Under the pieces are notes generated by a model. It worked only from the letters and a program-made list of their open reading frames with translations. It was not told the DNA's origin and made no database searches. A stretch of 61,788 nucleotides of DNA from Muribaculaceae bacterium (lineage in GTDB: Bacteria > Bacteroidota > Bacteroidia > Bacteroidales > Muribaculaceae): NCBI GenBank assembly GCA_029062005.1, contig JAIDQZ010000023.1:1-61788 (forward strand). The letters run 5' to 3'. The position numbers and the translations under genes were made by a program. Positions within the stretch are counted from its first letter, which is position 1. Each line of letters opens with the position of its first letter. Below are positions 46,236-55,869 of the stretch, in pieces.

Positions 46236-47087
46236 TTATATCTTTTCGGCGGGATGAAGGGAATAAACATTGTTGCGGATCTCTTCTGCTATTTGCGGAA
46301 ATGTCCCTGATAAACCCTTTATCTCGTCGATACTTATTGGCTTTCCGATGATGATGCGGAATCGTTTGCCTCTTGAAGCACACAGCTCGGCAGGTAATGT
46401 CGCCTGTTCGATATTGACCTTGATACCGAGTTTTTTCCTCCATTTGGCAAGTCTATAGAAGCGCTTGCGGTTGAGCGCAACGAATCTTACCGGCACTATG
46501 TCGCGGTTGTTCTCGATAGCTTTATGCACGAATGCCTTCTGCCATTTCAAGTCGTGTACTTCTCCTCCCGGATGAAGCCTTGAGACAAGTCCTGCCGGGA
46601 AAATTACAATCTGGTGGGCTGAGGCATATTCCGCGTTGATCGCTTCTGCTGCAGCGCGTGCCTGACTTCCGTATTTATTGATAGGCAGGAATACATTGCT
46701 CAGCGGCTCCACATTCATCAACAGGTCATTGACCAGAAACCGTATGTTTTCATCACCGTAGCGCCTTCCTAACACGGCGATAAGGGCGATACCGTCAAGT
46801 CCCCCGAGAGGATGATTCGACGCGAACACTACGTGCCGGTCAGGAGAGGGGAGATTCTCTTCGCCTTCCACATCCACTTCTATGTCAAGATATTCAAGGA
46901 CTTTCCTTGAAAACTCGCTGCCTTGCGACGGATAGCTGATCCTTAATATTTCGTTTAGCTCATTCTGGTGGATGAGCCGAGATAAAGCGGTAAACAGGAA
47001 GCGAGGTATGAACTTCTGTTTGCGCAAAGGGATTCTCTTCTTGAGAATCCCTTCAATATCTAACTGTAAAAGCTGTCTTTCTGCCAT
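46236..47087 (-). CDS. PlsC-like 1-acylglycerol-3-phosphate acyltransferase
   Basis: A 283-residue acyltransferase of phospholipid or ornithine-lipid synthesis. It shows the HX4D-type motif ASNHPLGGLDGIALIAVLG, the glycerophosphate-binding INKYGSQARAAAEAINAEYA and IFPAGLVSRLHPGG. An open frame extends upstream to 47258, but that part lies inside obgE in another frame; ATG 47087 gives a protein beginning AERQLLQLDIEGIL and leaves 4 nt after the obgE stop. It ends 4 bp from the convergent PL11 gene. Confidence 0.82.
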   Translation of the reverse strand: MAERQLLQLDIEGILKKRIPLRKQKFIPRFLFTALSRLIHQNELNEILRISYPSQGSEFSRKVLEYLDIEVDVEGEENLPSPDRHVVFASNHPLGGLDGIALIAVLGRRYGDENIRFLVNDLLMNVEPLSNVFLPINKYGSQARAAAEAINAEYASAHQIVIFPAGLVSRLHPGGEVHDLKWQKAFVHKAIENNRDIVPVRFVALNRKRFYRLAKWRKKLGIKVNIEQATLPAELCASRGKRFRIIIGKPISIDEIKGLSGTFPQIAEEIRNNVYSLHPAEKI

Positions 47088-47091
47088 ATTA

Positions 47092-48303
47092 TTATTTGCC
47101 GGTACCTTTTTTTGCCCCTCGCCAGGATGCGTCTTCATCGTTGACAGACTGCTCTTCATCCCAGAATTCGTCAGCCCATTCCTCATCTGTCGTTGGCATC
47201 CAGTCTTCTTCCTCGTCGTCATCCTGATGGAAGATAAATTCATCCTCTTCTTCCACACGGTGGTGGCGGTCGAGGTTGCGATGCGTTATGGTGGATTGTG
47301 CCAGATTGTCTTCTGAATTTATCTCACGCCATAGAAGGTCTTTGAGTTCGGTCAGTCCGAATCCTGTAACTGCGGATATGAAGACTGTCGGAACACCTTC
47401 AGGAAGTTCCTTTTTCATTTCCTCCATCATCTCCTCGTCAAGCATATCGCTCTTGGATATGGCGAGCACGCGGCTCTTGTCCATAAGCTCCGGATTGAAC
47501 TGCTTGAGTTCATTAAGCAGGATCTCATAATCCTTTTTTATGTCGGATGAGTCAGCGGGAATCATAAATAGCAACACTGCATTGCGCTCTATATGACGCA
47601 GAAAACGGAGTCCGAGACCCTTGCCTTCGCTTGCTCCTTCAATAATGCCGGGGATGTCTGCCATTACGAAACTTTGACCGTTTCGATAGCTTACGATACC
47701 GAGACTCGGCTCCATGGTAGTGAAGGGATAGTCGGCTATCTTCGGTTTTGCAGCAGATATGGCTGAAAGAAGAGTGGATTTTCCGGCATTAGGGAATCCC
47801 ACAAGTCCTACATCGCCAAGTAATTTCAGTTCGAGCACCACAGCCTTTTCAATAGCCGGCTGTCCAGGTTGTGCGTATCTTGGAGCGCGGTTGGTGGATG
47901 TGGCGAAATGCACGTTGCCGCGTCCGCCCTTGCCTCCTCGCAGAAGCTTTATCTCTTCTCCGTCGCGGGTTATCTCACACAGATATTCGCCCGTGTCAGC
48001 ATCAAATACAGTAGTGCCGACCGGCACTTCTATTATGCGGTCTTCGCCGTCCTTGCCTGTAGAGCGGTTTTCTCCGCCGCTCTGTCCGTCTGTCGCAAAA
48101 ATATGTCTCTGATACCTCAGATCGAGGAGTGTCCATTTATGGCGGTTGCCCCGGAGGATGATGTGTCCGCCGCGACCTCCGTCTCCTCCGTCAGGTCCCC
48201 CCTTCGGAATATATTTGGCGCGATGGTAATGCCGGCTTCCGGCTCCACCCTTGCCCGACCTGCAAAGTATCTTTACGTAATCTATGAAATTTGATTCAGC
48301 CAT
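47092..48303 (-). CDS. obgE: GTPase ObgE/CgtA
   Basis: Ribosome-assembly and stress GTPase of 403 residues. It has the glycine-rich Obg fold at the N-terminus (about 1-158; [17 protein letters not shown]), the G1 motif GFPNAGKST (169-177), [22 protein letters not shown] and SKSD. The C-terminal tail (about 335-403) is very acidic ([18 protein letters not shown]), as in other Bacteroidetes. It is followed by the PlsC-like gene after 4 nt. Confidence 0.96.
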   Translation of the reverse strand: MAESNFIDYVKILCRSGKGGAGSRHYHRAKYIPKGGPDGGDGGRGGHIILRGNRHKWTLLDLRYQRHIFATDGQSGGENRSTGKDGEDRIIEVPVGTTVFDADTGEYLCEITRDGEEIKLLRGGKGGRGNVHFATSTNRAPRYAQPGQPAIEKAVVLELKLLGDVGLVGFPNAGKSTLLSAISAAKPKIADYPFTTMEPSLGIVSYRNGQSFVMADIPGIIEGASEGKGLGLRFLRHIERNAVLLFMIPADSSDIKKDYEILLNELKQFNPELMDKSRVLAISKSDMLDEEMMEEMKKELPEGVPTVFISAVTGFGLTELKDLLWREINSEDNLAQSTITHRNLDRHHRVEEEDEFIFHQDDDEEEDWMPTTDEEWADEFWDEEQSVNDEDASWRGAKKGTGK

Positions 48304-48310
48304 CGTTATA

Positions 48311-48344
48311 TTAATTCATAATTCATTATGCACAGCGCATAATG
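48311..48344. repeat. Small intergenic hairpin upstream of obgE
   Basis: CATTATGC (48324-48331) and GCATAATG (48337-48344) form a perfect stem. The 15-mer cataattcattatgc at 48317-48331 recurs identically at 54003-54017 after prfB, and a related hairpin is at 50261-50283, so it may belong to a dispersed REP-like repeat. Confidence 0.45.
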
Positions 48345-48363
48345 TCCTGATAGAGAAACAACC

Positions 48364-50235
48364 CTATTCGACTTTGGTTTCAATATCTTCCGGAATTAAC
48401 GGAGTCTCTCCCTCTTTCGGACCGTCGTACATCGCTTCGATCTCCTTTGCATAACGCTTGGCGACAACCGGTCGGCGCACCTTCATCGTGTTGGTGACTT
48501 CTCCGTGGGTGATTGAGAAATGATTCGGAAGCAATGTGATTTTCTTTATCTGCTCATAGGATGCGAGATCTTTCTGGAGCTCGTTGATTTCTTCCATGAT
48601 CATTTCGATCACTTCGGGGTTTTTAAGCAGGATATCGATGTTTTCAGTGTCCAGCTTCTTTGATGCCGCCCACGCAAGCAGCTGGGAAAGGTTAGGCACT
48701 ACCAGAGCTGTCACATATTTACGCTCGTCTCCAATCACTGCCACTTCATCGATATATTTGTTTTCTGCAAGCCGGCTTTCAAGTAGCTGTGGAGCAATGT
48801 ATTTGCCGTTTGATGTCTTGAAGAGGTCTTTCACCCGCTCGGTAAGGACCAGGGCACCTGTATCGGTGAAATATCCGGCATCTCCCGTGCGGAACCATCC
48901 GTCGTCGGTGAATGCCTTTGCGTTTGCATCAGGATTGTTGTAATATCCGGCTGTTACGGTAGGACCCTTAACAAGTATCTCGCCTTCTTTGTCAATCTTA
49001 ACCTTAACCATCGGAAGTGGTTTCCCGACAGTCCCTATTTCAAAGTCGACCAATGGAAATGCCGAAACGGTAGCCGTAGTCTCGCTGAGACCGTAACCGA
49101 TTATTACATTGATGCCTATAGACTGCATGAATTCTGTGATTCTCGGGCTGAGCGGTGCCCCTGCGGTAGGGAACATCTTTGGATCCGGGATGCCGATGGT
49201 GGCTTTCACTTTTGAGAAAACGTTCTTGTCCCAGAACCGGTATTCCTTTTCAAGCCAGGAGGGTACCGGCTTGCCTTCCCTGCGGAATCCGAGATTGCGG
49301 CGATAGCCTACACGGATGGCGCGCCCCACCATCATTTGCTGCATCTTGCTCATCTTGGAGATTTTCTCCTTCACTCCGGCATACACCTTTTCCCAGAACC
49401 TTGGCACGCAAGTCATGATGTTCGGTTTCACCTGAGGCAGGGTATCCTGGATAATACGCGGGTCTTCATTGATCGCTATCCTGATTCCTTTGGTGAGGCA
49501 GAAGAAGCACCATGCTTTTTCAAGTATATGGCTCATCGGCAGGAATGCCATAGAGAGATCCTTGTCTGTGACGTTGATAAGAAATTTCAGGTGCGCGTCC
49601 ATTGCCGCATCGTAATTGGAATGACTCAGGCACACTCCCTTGGGCTCTCCGGTGGTGCCTGATGTATATATCAATGTGGCAATGTCATCGGGCAGCCCGC
49701 GTTCCGATCTTTGTTCCACTTCGATACGCACGTCTTCATCCGCTTCAACACCTATCCTCATAAAGTCTTCCCATACGATCGAAACGGTATCGTCGGCGTT
49801 GATGTCGAAACCTTCCTTCTTGAAAATAACAATCTTGTCGATCTGTTCAGGATGGCTTTTCCAATAGTTGTATGCAAGCGGATATTGGTGCTTTTCCCCC
49901 ACGAAAAGAATTCTCGGCTGACCGTTATTGACAATGAAGTCGTATTGCGACTGGCTACTGCTTGAATACAATGGGATTGTAGCCGCCCTGTTGCGGAATC
50001 CTGCGTATTCTGTTATCAGAATCTGGGGTGTGTTGTTTGAGCAGATGGCTATAGTGTCCTTTTCCTTTAGCCCGAGCCTTACGAGCGCCCGGGCAGCCAC
50101 GTCTATCTGAACCCGAAATTCCTCCCAGCTGGTGGGAAGCCATTCTCCTGCCTTACGCCAGCAATATCGGTAGGCTTCTCTGTCTCCGTATTTTTCCGCC
50201 TGACGGCGAATCATTTCTACAAGTTTATTTGCCAT
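48364..50235 (-). CDS. Long-chain fatty-acid-CoA ligase (AMP-forming)
   Basis: Adenylate-forming enzyme of 623 residues that activates fatty acids to acyl-CoA. The P-loop-like motif ATLIYTSGTTGEPKGVCLSH begins at about residue 186. Other motifs are AFLPMSHILEKAWCF, IIGYGLSETTATV, GWFRTGDAGYFTDTGALVLTERVKDLFKTSNG and the C-terminal lid with GEVTNTMKVRRP. It resembles FadD15/long-chain synthetases of Bacteroidetes. It is upstream of obgE and the PlsC-like gene on the same strand, so activation and acyl transfer may be co-expressed. Confidence 0.92.
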   Translation of the reverse strand: MANKLVEMIRRQAEKYGDREAYRYCWRKAGEWLPTSWEEFRVQIDVAARALVRLGLKEKDTIAICSNNTPQILITEYAGFRNRAATIPLYSSSSQSQYDFIVNNGQPRILFVGEKHQYPLAYNYWKSHPEQIDKIVIFKKEGFDINADDTVSIVWEDFMRIGVEADEDVRIEVEQRSERGLPDDIATLIYTSGTTGEPKGVCLSHSNYDAAMDAHLKFLINVTDKDLSMAFLPMSHILEKAWCFFCLTKGIRIAINEDPRIIQDTLPQVKPNIMTCVPRFWEKVYAGVKEKISKMSKMQQMMVGRAIRVGYRRNLGFRREGKPVPSWLEKEYRFWDKNVFSKVKATIGIPDPKMFPTAGAPLSPRITEFMQSIGINVIIGYGLSETTATVSAFPLVDFEIGTVGKPLPMVKVKIDKEGEILVKGPTVTAGYYNNPDANAKAFTDDGWFRTGDAGYFTDTGALVLTERVKDLFKTSNGKYIAPQLLESRLAENKYIDEVAVIGDERKYVTALVVPNLSQLLAWAASKKLDTENIDILLKNPEVIEMIMEEINELQKDLASYEQIKKITLLPNHFSITHGEVTNTMKVRRPVVAKRYAKEIEAMYDGPKEGETPLIPEDIETKVE

Positions 50236-50260
50236 CTTTTTTCAATTCACAATGCAGATG

Positions 50261-50283
50261 GAATCATGTCTGGAGCATGATTC
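50261..50283. repeat. Small hairpin upstream of the acyl-CoA ligase gene
   Basis: GAATCATG (50261-50268) and CATGATTC (50276-50283) pair perfectly around a 7-nt loop, 25 nt before the ligase start. The flanking attcataatgc resembles the repeats at 48311-48344 and 54001-54035. Confidence 0.4.
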
Positions 50284-50416
50284 ATAATGCAAATTAATGA
50301 TTTCATGTATGGGTTAAAGTGGCAGCGTTTTCATGCGAAAAGTTGCGTCCTTTCTACACCCCTACACATATATAACGATTAAGAATATATTTTTTCCAAA
50401 ACATTACACCTTAATA

Positions 50417-50447
50417 TTGTGTTTGTGAAATAAAAGTATTAATTTTG
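50417..50447 (+). promoter_or_regulatory. Promoter of topA-prfB
   Basis: TTG at 50417-50419, 20 nt, TAATTTTG at 50440-50447: a full consensus match, with a leader of about 68 nt. Confidence 0.75.
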
Positions 50448-50518
50448 CGGCACAAAATGAACACGAATGCGTGGAAAGCGCAGTTTGATTGATTTGAAAG
50501 CCTGATTATAAGGATATT

Positions 50519-52873
50519 ATGAATAATCTTGTAATTGTAGAGTCACCGGCAAAAGCTAAAACCATTGAAAAGTTCCTTGGTAAGGGTTATACCGTGCTTT
50601 CTTCCTACGGTCATATACGGGATCTGAAGAAGAAAGGAATATCGATAGATTTTGAAAATGATTTCCAGCCGGAATATGAGATTCCGGCTGATAAAAAAGA
50701 TACAGTCCGCAAACTTAAAGAGGCTGCCGGGAAGGCAGATATGGTATGGCTTGCTTCCGATGAGGACCGCGAGGGAGAGGCTATAGCGTGGCATCTATAT
50801 GAAGTGCTTGGACTGAATCCCGGAAATACCAAGCGAATTGTGTTTCATGAGATCACCAAGCCTGCCATACTTAATGCAATTGCAAATCCGCGTGATATAG
50901 ATATAGATAGGGTTAACGCCCAGCAGGCGCGCCGGGTACTTGACAGGATTGTGGGCTTTGAACTTAGCCCCGTGCTTTGGAAGAAGATCAAGCCGTCGCT
51001 TTCAGCCGGCAGGGTGCAGAGTGTCGCTGTCCGTCTCATTTGCGAGCGTGAAAAAGAGATCGGAGCGTTTGTCCCGGAATCATATTTCCGTGTTTCAGGT
51101 CAGTTTGAAATTCCCGGCAGTGATGTCGGTCTGAAGGCTGATCTTTCACGCAGGTGTTCTGATGAGAATGACGCTATGTCTGTCCTTGACGAATGCCAAG
51201 ATGCAAAATTCAGGATCGATGAAGTCAATGTCAGACCGGGCAGACGCCAGCCATATCCGCCGTTTACAACTTCAACTTTACAGCAGGAGGCTTCACGGAG
51301 ACTCGGCTTTTCAGTAAATCAGACCATGGTGATCGCCCAAAAGCTTTATGAAGATGGTAAGATCACATATATGCGTACTGATTCGACCAACCTTTCCGAA
51401 CTCGCCCTGCGCGACATATCGGACACTATTCGCAACGAAATGGGAGAGCAGTATCTTAAAGTGCGTCATTACCATACTCATTCGAAAGGGGCACAGGAAG
51501 CTCACGAGGCGATTCGTCCGACATATGTGAGCAACCGCACAATTGAGGGGGATGCAAAGGAACAGAAACTTTACGACCTCATATGGCGCAGGGCTGTTGC
51601 CTCGCAGATGGCTGATGCCGAGGTTGAGAAGACTGTTGTCGATATAGCGATAGTCCCCGGGTCGGATGTCAGGACTGCTGAAGATACTTCTCACGGAGTA
51701 TTCAAGGCAGAAGGTGAAATCGTGGTATTCCCCGGATTCCTTGCGGTATACCAGCAGGGTGTCGGAAAAGACACCTCTCTGCCGCCTTTGTCCGTCGGAA
51801 TGGACTTGAATGCCAAAGAGATCACTGCCACCGAAGACTTCACGCAAGCTCCTCCGAGATATTCCGAAGCCTCACTTGTCAAGAAGATGGAGGAACTCGG
51901 AATCGGGCGTCCGTCGACTTATGCTCCCACGATCTCTACTATTCAGCAACGTGAATATGTGAAACGGGGCGAAAAGGAAGGAGTCCCAAGGTCGTATAAG
52001 GAAATCGTCCTTAAAAAGGGAAAGGTATCGATGAAGAATAAGACGGTTTCGGTAGGATCAGAAAAAGGTAAACTTGTCCCTACTGATACCGGTATGGTGG
52101 TCAATGACTTTCTTACGGAATATTTCCCTGACATACTTGATTATAATTTCACCGCCAGAATAGAGGAAAAATTTGATGACATAGCGGAAGGAAAGCTCCC
52201 GTGGCAGAATGAGATGTCCGAGTTTTATGGAGGTTTCCATCCGGAGATAGAGAGGATAAACACGCTCAAAATGGAGCATAAGGTCGGAGAGCGGTGTCTC
52301 GGGTCTGACCCCAAGACCGGACGTAACGTTTATGTGAAAATCGGTCGTTTCGGGCCCATAGCTCAGATAGGGGAGGCTACGGATGAAGACAAACCCCTCT
52401 TTGCCTCCCTGCAGCCTGACCAGAGCGTTCAGACCATTACCCTTGAAGAAGCCTTGAAACTATTTGAACTTCCCCGCGATGTAGGTATGTATGAGGGTAA
52501 GAAGATTCTTGCCGCTGTAGGTCGTTTCGGACCCTATATACGCCATGACTCCATGTTTGTCTCCATACCCAAAGACATGTCTCCGCTTTCGATTACCGAG
52601 CAAGATGCGATAGCACTGATTGAGAAAAAAAGAGCGGATGATGCCAATAAGTTTATCAAGTCATTCCCTGATCATCCCGAGATTGAAATCCTCAATGGCA
52701 GGTTCGGACCATATTTTACATATCTTCCGGCCGGTGCCAAGAAGAAGATAAACTATAAGATTCCCAAAGGTGCTGATCCGGTATTGCTGACGTATGAAGA
52801 GGTGATGAAACTGATTGAGCAACAGGATGCAACCCCGAAAAAGCGTCCGTCTGTAAGAACAAAGAAGAAGTAA
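50519..52873 (+). CDS. topA: DNA topoisomerase I
   Basis: Type IA enzyme that relaxes negative supercoils. The 784-residue protein has the Toprim domain (VIVESPAKAKTIEKFLG at the start; WLASDEDREGEAIAWHL) and the catalytic tyrosine, about Y284, in ITYMRTDSTNLS. In place of the four-cysteine zinc fingers of E. coli, its C-terminal region has repeated GRFGP elements (IGRFGPIAQIG, VGRFGPYIRHD, NGRFGPYFTYL), then a basic tail. prfB starts 5 nt downstream. Confidence 0.97.
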   Translation: MNNLVIVESPAKAKTIEKFLGKGYTVLSSYGHIRDLKKKGISIDFENDFQPEYEIPADKKDTVRKLKEAAGKADMVWLASDEDREGEAIAWHLYEVLGLNPGNTKRIVFHEITKPAILNAIANPRDIDIDRVNAQQARRVLDRIVGFELSPVLWKKIKPSLSAGRVQSVAVRLICEREKEIGAFVPESYFRVSGQFEIPGSDVGLKADLSRRCSDENDAMSVLDECQDAKFRIDEVNVRPGRRQPYPPFTTSTLQQEASRRLGFSVNQTMVIAQKLYEDGKITYMRTDSTNLSELALRDISDTIRNEMGEQYLKVRHYHTHSKGAQEAHEAIRPTYVSNRTIEGDAKEQKLYDLIWRRAVASQMADAEVEKTVVDIAIVPGSDVRTAEDTSHGVFKAEGEIVVFPGFLAVYQQGVGKDTSLPPLSVGMDLNAKEITATEDFTQAPPRYSEASLVKKMEELGIGRPSTYAPTISTIQQREYVKRGEKEGVPRSYKEIVLKKGKVSMKNKTVSVGSEKGKLVPTDTGMVVNDFLTEYFPDILDYNFTARIEEKFDDIAEGKLPWQNEMSEFYGGFHPEIERINTLKMEHKVGERCLGSDPKTGRNVYVKIGRFGPIAQIGEATDEDKPLFASLQPDQSVQTITLEEALKLFELPRDVGMYEGKKILAAVGRFGPYIRHDSMFVSIPKDMSPLSITEQDAIALIEKKRADDANKFIKSFPDHPEIEILNGRFGPYFTYLPAGAKKKINYKIPKGADPVLLTYEEVMKLIEQQDATPKKRPSVRTKKK

Positions 52874-52878
52874 TAGAG

Positions 52879-54000
52879 ATGATAACGCAAGAGCAATTGA
52901 AAGAGGCTGAAGAGCGTACAGCCGCACTGAAAAGATACCTTGATATTGACTCCAAAAAAATTGAAGTGGAGGAAGAGGAGTTGCGCACACACGTAGCGGA
53001 TTTCTGGGAAGACCGTGCAAAAGCAGAGACTCAGATGAAGAAGATCAAGGATCTGCATTTCTGGATTGATGCATATGAATCGCTCGAAAAGCAGGTTGAG
53101 GAACTTCGTCTTGCAGTCGACTTCGTGAAAGAAGGGCTTGTCACAGAAGAAGAGGTCGATGATCAGTATGCTGTCGTAGCCAAGGATATAGAGAGTCTGG
53201 AACTCCGGAATATGCTGCGGCGGGAGGAAGACAAACTTGGTGTTGTGTTAAAGATTAATTCCGGTGCCGGTGGTACAGAAAGTCAGGACTGGGCACAGAT
53301 GCTGATGCGCCTTTATTTGCGTTATGCAGAGCGACACGGATATAAGACATCGATTGCCCAGCTGCTTGAAGGTGATGATGCCGGCATAAAGTCGGTGACG
53401 ATAAATATTGAAGGCGATTATGCGTACGGATATCTGAAAAGCGAGAATGGAGTTCATCGTCTTGTTCGCGTAAGTCCTTATAATGCTCAAGGCAAACGTA
53501 TGACTTCGTTTGCGTCAGTTTTCGTCACTCCTCTTGTTGACGACACTATTGAGATCAATGTAGAGCAGGCACGTATATCATGGGATACGTTCCGTTCAGG
53601 TGGTGCCGGAGGTCAGAATGTGAACAAGGTGGAATCAGGTGTGCGTCTGCGCTATCAATATAAGGATCCTTATACGGGAGAGGAAGAGGAGATCCTCATT
53701 GAAAACACCGAGACACGCGACCAGCCGAAGAACAAGGAAAATGCACTCCGTCACTTGCGCTCCATACTATATGAGAAGGAAATGAACCATCGTCTTGAAG
53801 AGCAGGCGAAGGTTGAGGCTGGAAAAAAGAAGATCGAATGGGGATCGCAGATACGAAGCTATGTATTTGACGACCGACGGGTCAAAGATCACCGCACCAA
53901 CTATCAGACATCTGACGTGAACTCTGTGATGGACGGAGAGATCGACGAATTCATCAAAGCCTATCTGATGGAGTTCGCTGCTTCAGATGTCAATGCTTGA
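52879..54000 (+). CDS. prfB: Peptide chain release factor 2
   Basis: Releases nascent chains at UGA and UAA stops. The 373 codons lie in one uninterrupted frame with the catalytic GGQ in RSGGAGGQNVNKVESGVRL (about residue 243). The codon-recognition tripeptide reads SPY in LVRVSPYNAQGKRM, where E. coli RF2 has SPF. The position of the classical programmed +1 frameshift (after YL, about residue 26) reads TAC CTT GAT with no UGA, so autoregulatory frameshifting has been lost. It is probably co-transcribed with topA. Confidence 0.97.
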   Translation: MITQEQLKEAEERTAALKRYLDIDSKKIEVEEEELRTHVADFWEDRAKAETQMKKIKDLHFWIDAYESLEKQVEELRLAVDFVKEGLVTEEEVDDQYAVVAKDIESLELRNMLRREEDKLGVVLKINSGAGGTESQDWAQMLMRLYLRYAERHGYKTSIAQLLEGDDAGIKSVTINIEGDYAYGYLKSENGVHRLVRVSPYNAQGKRMTSFASVFVTPLVDDTIEINVEQARISWDTFRSGGAGGQNVNKVESGVRLRYQYKDPYTGEEEEILIENTETRDQPKNKENALRHLRSILYEKEMNHRLEEQAKVEAGKKKIEWGSQIRSYVFDDRRVKDHRTNYQTSDVNSVMDGEIDEFIKAYLMEFAASDVNA

Positions 54001-54103
54001 TGCATAATTCATTATGCGCAATGCATGATTGAATCTGAGAAATAATAAAAATGCATAAGTCATAGTCTGTATTGATTATGAATTATGCTTTTTTTATGCA
54101 TTT
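54001..54103. other. prfB-GH3 intergenic region with repeat and hairpins
   Basis: It contains the recurring 15-mer cataattcattatgc (54003-54017) and a 10-bp inverted repeat AAATGCATAA (54048-54057) / TTATGCATTT (54094-54103) that reaches into the GH3 stop codon. The latter could terminate both convergent transcripts, though the loop is long (36 nt). Confidence 0.4.
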
Positions 54104-55608
54104 AATCGGAGGAGTTCATCGAGAAGCTTGCGGTTGTTGCTCAGACGTGGCACTTTTCTCTGCCCTCCGAGTTTATGGTTCCCCTCATTTGCAAGCCATT
54201 TGTCAAACAGTCCTTTTGATGCCGAGATTATTTCCGGAGGATCAAGGAAAATAGTATGGGCGCGTTTTGCCTGATAATCGGAGTTCACGTCCTGAAGTGT
54301 CCTGTCAAGGACATCCCGGAATTTCTCCATGGAATCGGGCTTTACATTCCATTCGATAAGCCATTGATGTCTGCCCCGCCGATTGTCGTGAGTATAATAC
54401 GGACCTGCTGTATAGTTGGCAATGCCGGCTCCGGTGGCGGCGCACGCTGCTTCAATGGCGCGGTTGGCATTGTCTTCCATCACCTCTTCGCCGAAAGCAT
54501 TGATGAAGCTTCTTGTGCGCCCTGCAATCCTTATCTTGACCGGATCTGTGGCTGTTACGGTCACAGTGTCGCCTAAATGATATCTCCACAGTCCATTGCT
54601 GCTTGAAATCAATAATTCATATGTCTTTCCGGCTTCTGTCTCCCATGCAGGCACCGGTTCGCCATCTCCGATAGGATTGAATTCATAGAATACGCTTCCG
54701 TCAAGAATCAGAAGCATTGAATGATCCGCCAAATCATTCTGGAATGCAAAGAATCCCTCACTTGCATTGTAAGTCTCCATAAAATGCATCTTGTCAGGAT
54801 CGGTCAGCGACTCATATTCTTTCCTATACGGACGGAAGTCAATACCACCGTGGAAGAACACTTCCAGATCGGGCCATACATCGGATATCCTATCGACATT
54901 CCTTAACTTGCAGACTTCCTTTATCACGGTAAGGAACCATGAGGGAACTCCCGATATGTTTGTAATGTTTGATCTGGATGCGGCTTTCGCAAGGGCAGGA
55001 AGCTTTTCACTCCAGTCTTCCATTAAGGCTATTCGCTTTTCCGGTACTCTCACCATGTCGGCGAGCTTCGGCATGCGGTCGATCAGTGTGGCGCTAAGGT
55101 CGCCGACCTTGACGCCGCTTTTTAGATTTAGCTCATTGGCGAAGCTCCCTCCGAGTATCAGGCTTTTACCTGAAAAGATGCGGCTTGCCGGGTTTATTTT
55201 CAGGTAGTGGGCCACCACATCCGATGTGCCGGGATAATGGTTGAGCCGTAGGCTGTCATCGGTGATTGGCACGAATTTTGACTTTCCTCCGCTTGTTCCG
55301 CTGCTCTGGGCGAATCTTGTGCACTTACCTCGCCAAAGCACGTCTTTCTCGCCGTCTACCATCCTCATGGCGTATGCTCTTATGTCATCATATTCCACTG
55401 TGGGAACGGTCATTTGGTATGCGGCAACGGGATCCTTGGCGTTAAGTATATCCTCAAAACCGTATTTTCTTCCTATTTCCGTACCGGCAGCTTTCTTAAG
55501 AAGCCAAAGAAGCTGCGAAGTCTGTATGCTCTCGACATTACCGCGCCATTTCTCGGTGCGTTTTGCTCGCGAAGCGAAAATAAGTCTTGCTATAGATGTG
55601 AAATCCAT
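54094..55608 (-). CDS. GH3-family acyl-amido synthetase-like protein
   Basis: A 504-residue member of the GH3 auxin-responsive promoter family, an ANL-related adenylate-forming fold. In plants these enzymes conjugate amino acids to jasmonate or auxin; bacterial members are largely uncharacterised. ATP-binding blocks are RFAQSSGTSGGKSKFVPIT and METYNASEGFFAFQ, and WRYHLGDTVTVTATDPVKIRIAGRT marks the hinge. It follows yidD by 24 bp at the end of the xseA operon. The substrate is unknown. Confidence 0.88.
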   Translation of the reverse strand: MDFTSIARLIFASRAKRTEKWRGNVESIQTSQLLWLLKKAAGTEIGRKYGFEDILNAKDPVAAYQMTVPTVEYDDIRAYAMRMVDGEKDVLWRGKCTRFAQSSGTSGGKSKFVPITDDSLRLNHYPGTSDVVAHYLKINPASRIFSGKSLILGGSFANELNLKSGVKVGDLSATLIDRMPKLADMVRVPEKRIALMEDWSEKLPALAKAASRSNITNISGVPSWFLTVIKEVCKLRNVDRISDVWPDLEVFFHGGIDFRPYRKEYESLTDPDKMHFMETYNASEGFFAFQNDLADHSMLLILDGSVFYEFNPIGDGEPVPAWETEAGKTYELLISSSNGLWRYHLGDTVTVTATDPVKIRIAGRTRSFINAFGEEVMEDNANRAIEAACAATGAGIANYTAGPYYTHDNRRGRHQWLIEWNVKPDSMEKFRDVLDRTLQDVNSDYQAKRAHTIFLDPPEIISASKGLFDKWLANEGNHKLGGQRKVPRLSNNRKLLDELLRLNA

Positions 55609-55632
55609 AATGAATGTCAGTTGCTTTGAGAT

Positions 55633-55869
55633 TCATGGTACAGGATCGTAGCCAGATCCTCCCCAGGGATGACATCGGCAGATACGTTTGATTGTCAGCC
55701 ATCCCCCTTTTATCGCGCCATGTTTCTTTATCGCCTCAATGCCATATTGGCTGCATGTCGGCACGAATCGGCAGCTTGGTGGAGTATGTGGGGAAATCGC
55801 ATATTGGTAAAAGCGTATGACTGAGGTCAGTAGAGTCTGCGCAATATTCATGTTCAATTCTGTTAACAA
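55633..55869 (-). CDS. yidD: Membrane protein insertion efficiency factor YidD
   Basis: A 78-residue protein with the conserved family core: [55 protein letters not shown]. YidD helps YidC-dependent insertion. It overlaps rnpA by 7 nt, as expected for the rnpA-yidD pair. Confidence 0.95.
   Translation of the reverse strand: MLTELNMNIAQTLLTSVIRFYQYAISPHTPPSCRFVPTCSQYGIEAIKKHGAIKGGWLTIKRICRCHPWGGSGYDPVP

Noticed and set aside
47088..47258. Upstream extension of the PlsC-like acyltransferase
   Set aside because: It lies inside the acidic 3' end of obgE in another frame and has no homology to acyltransferases.
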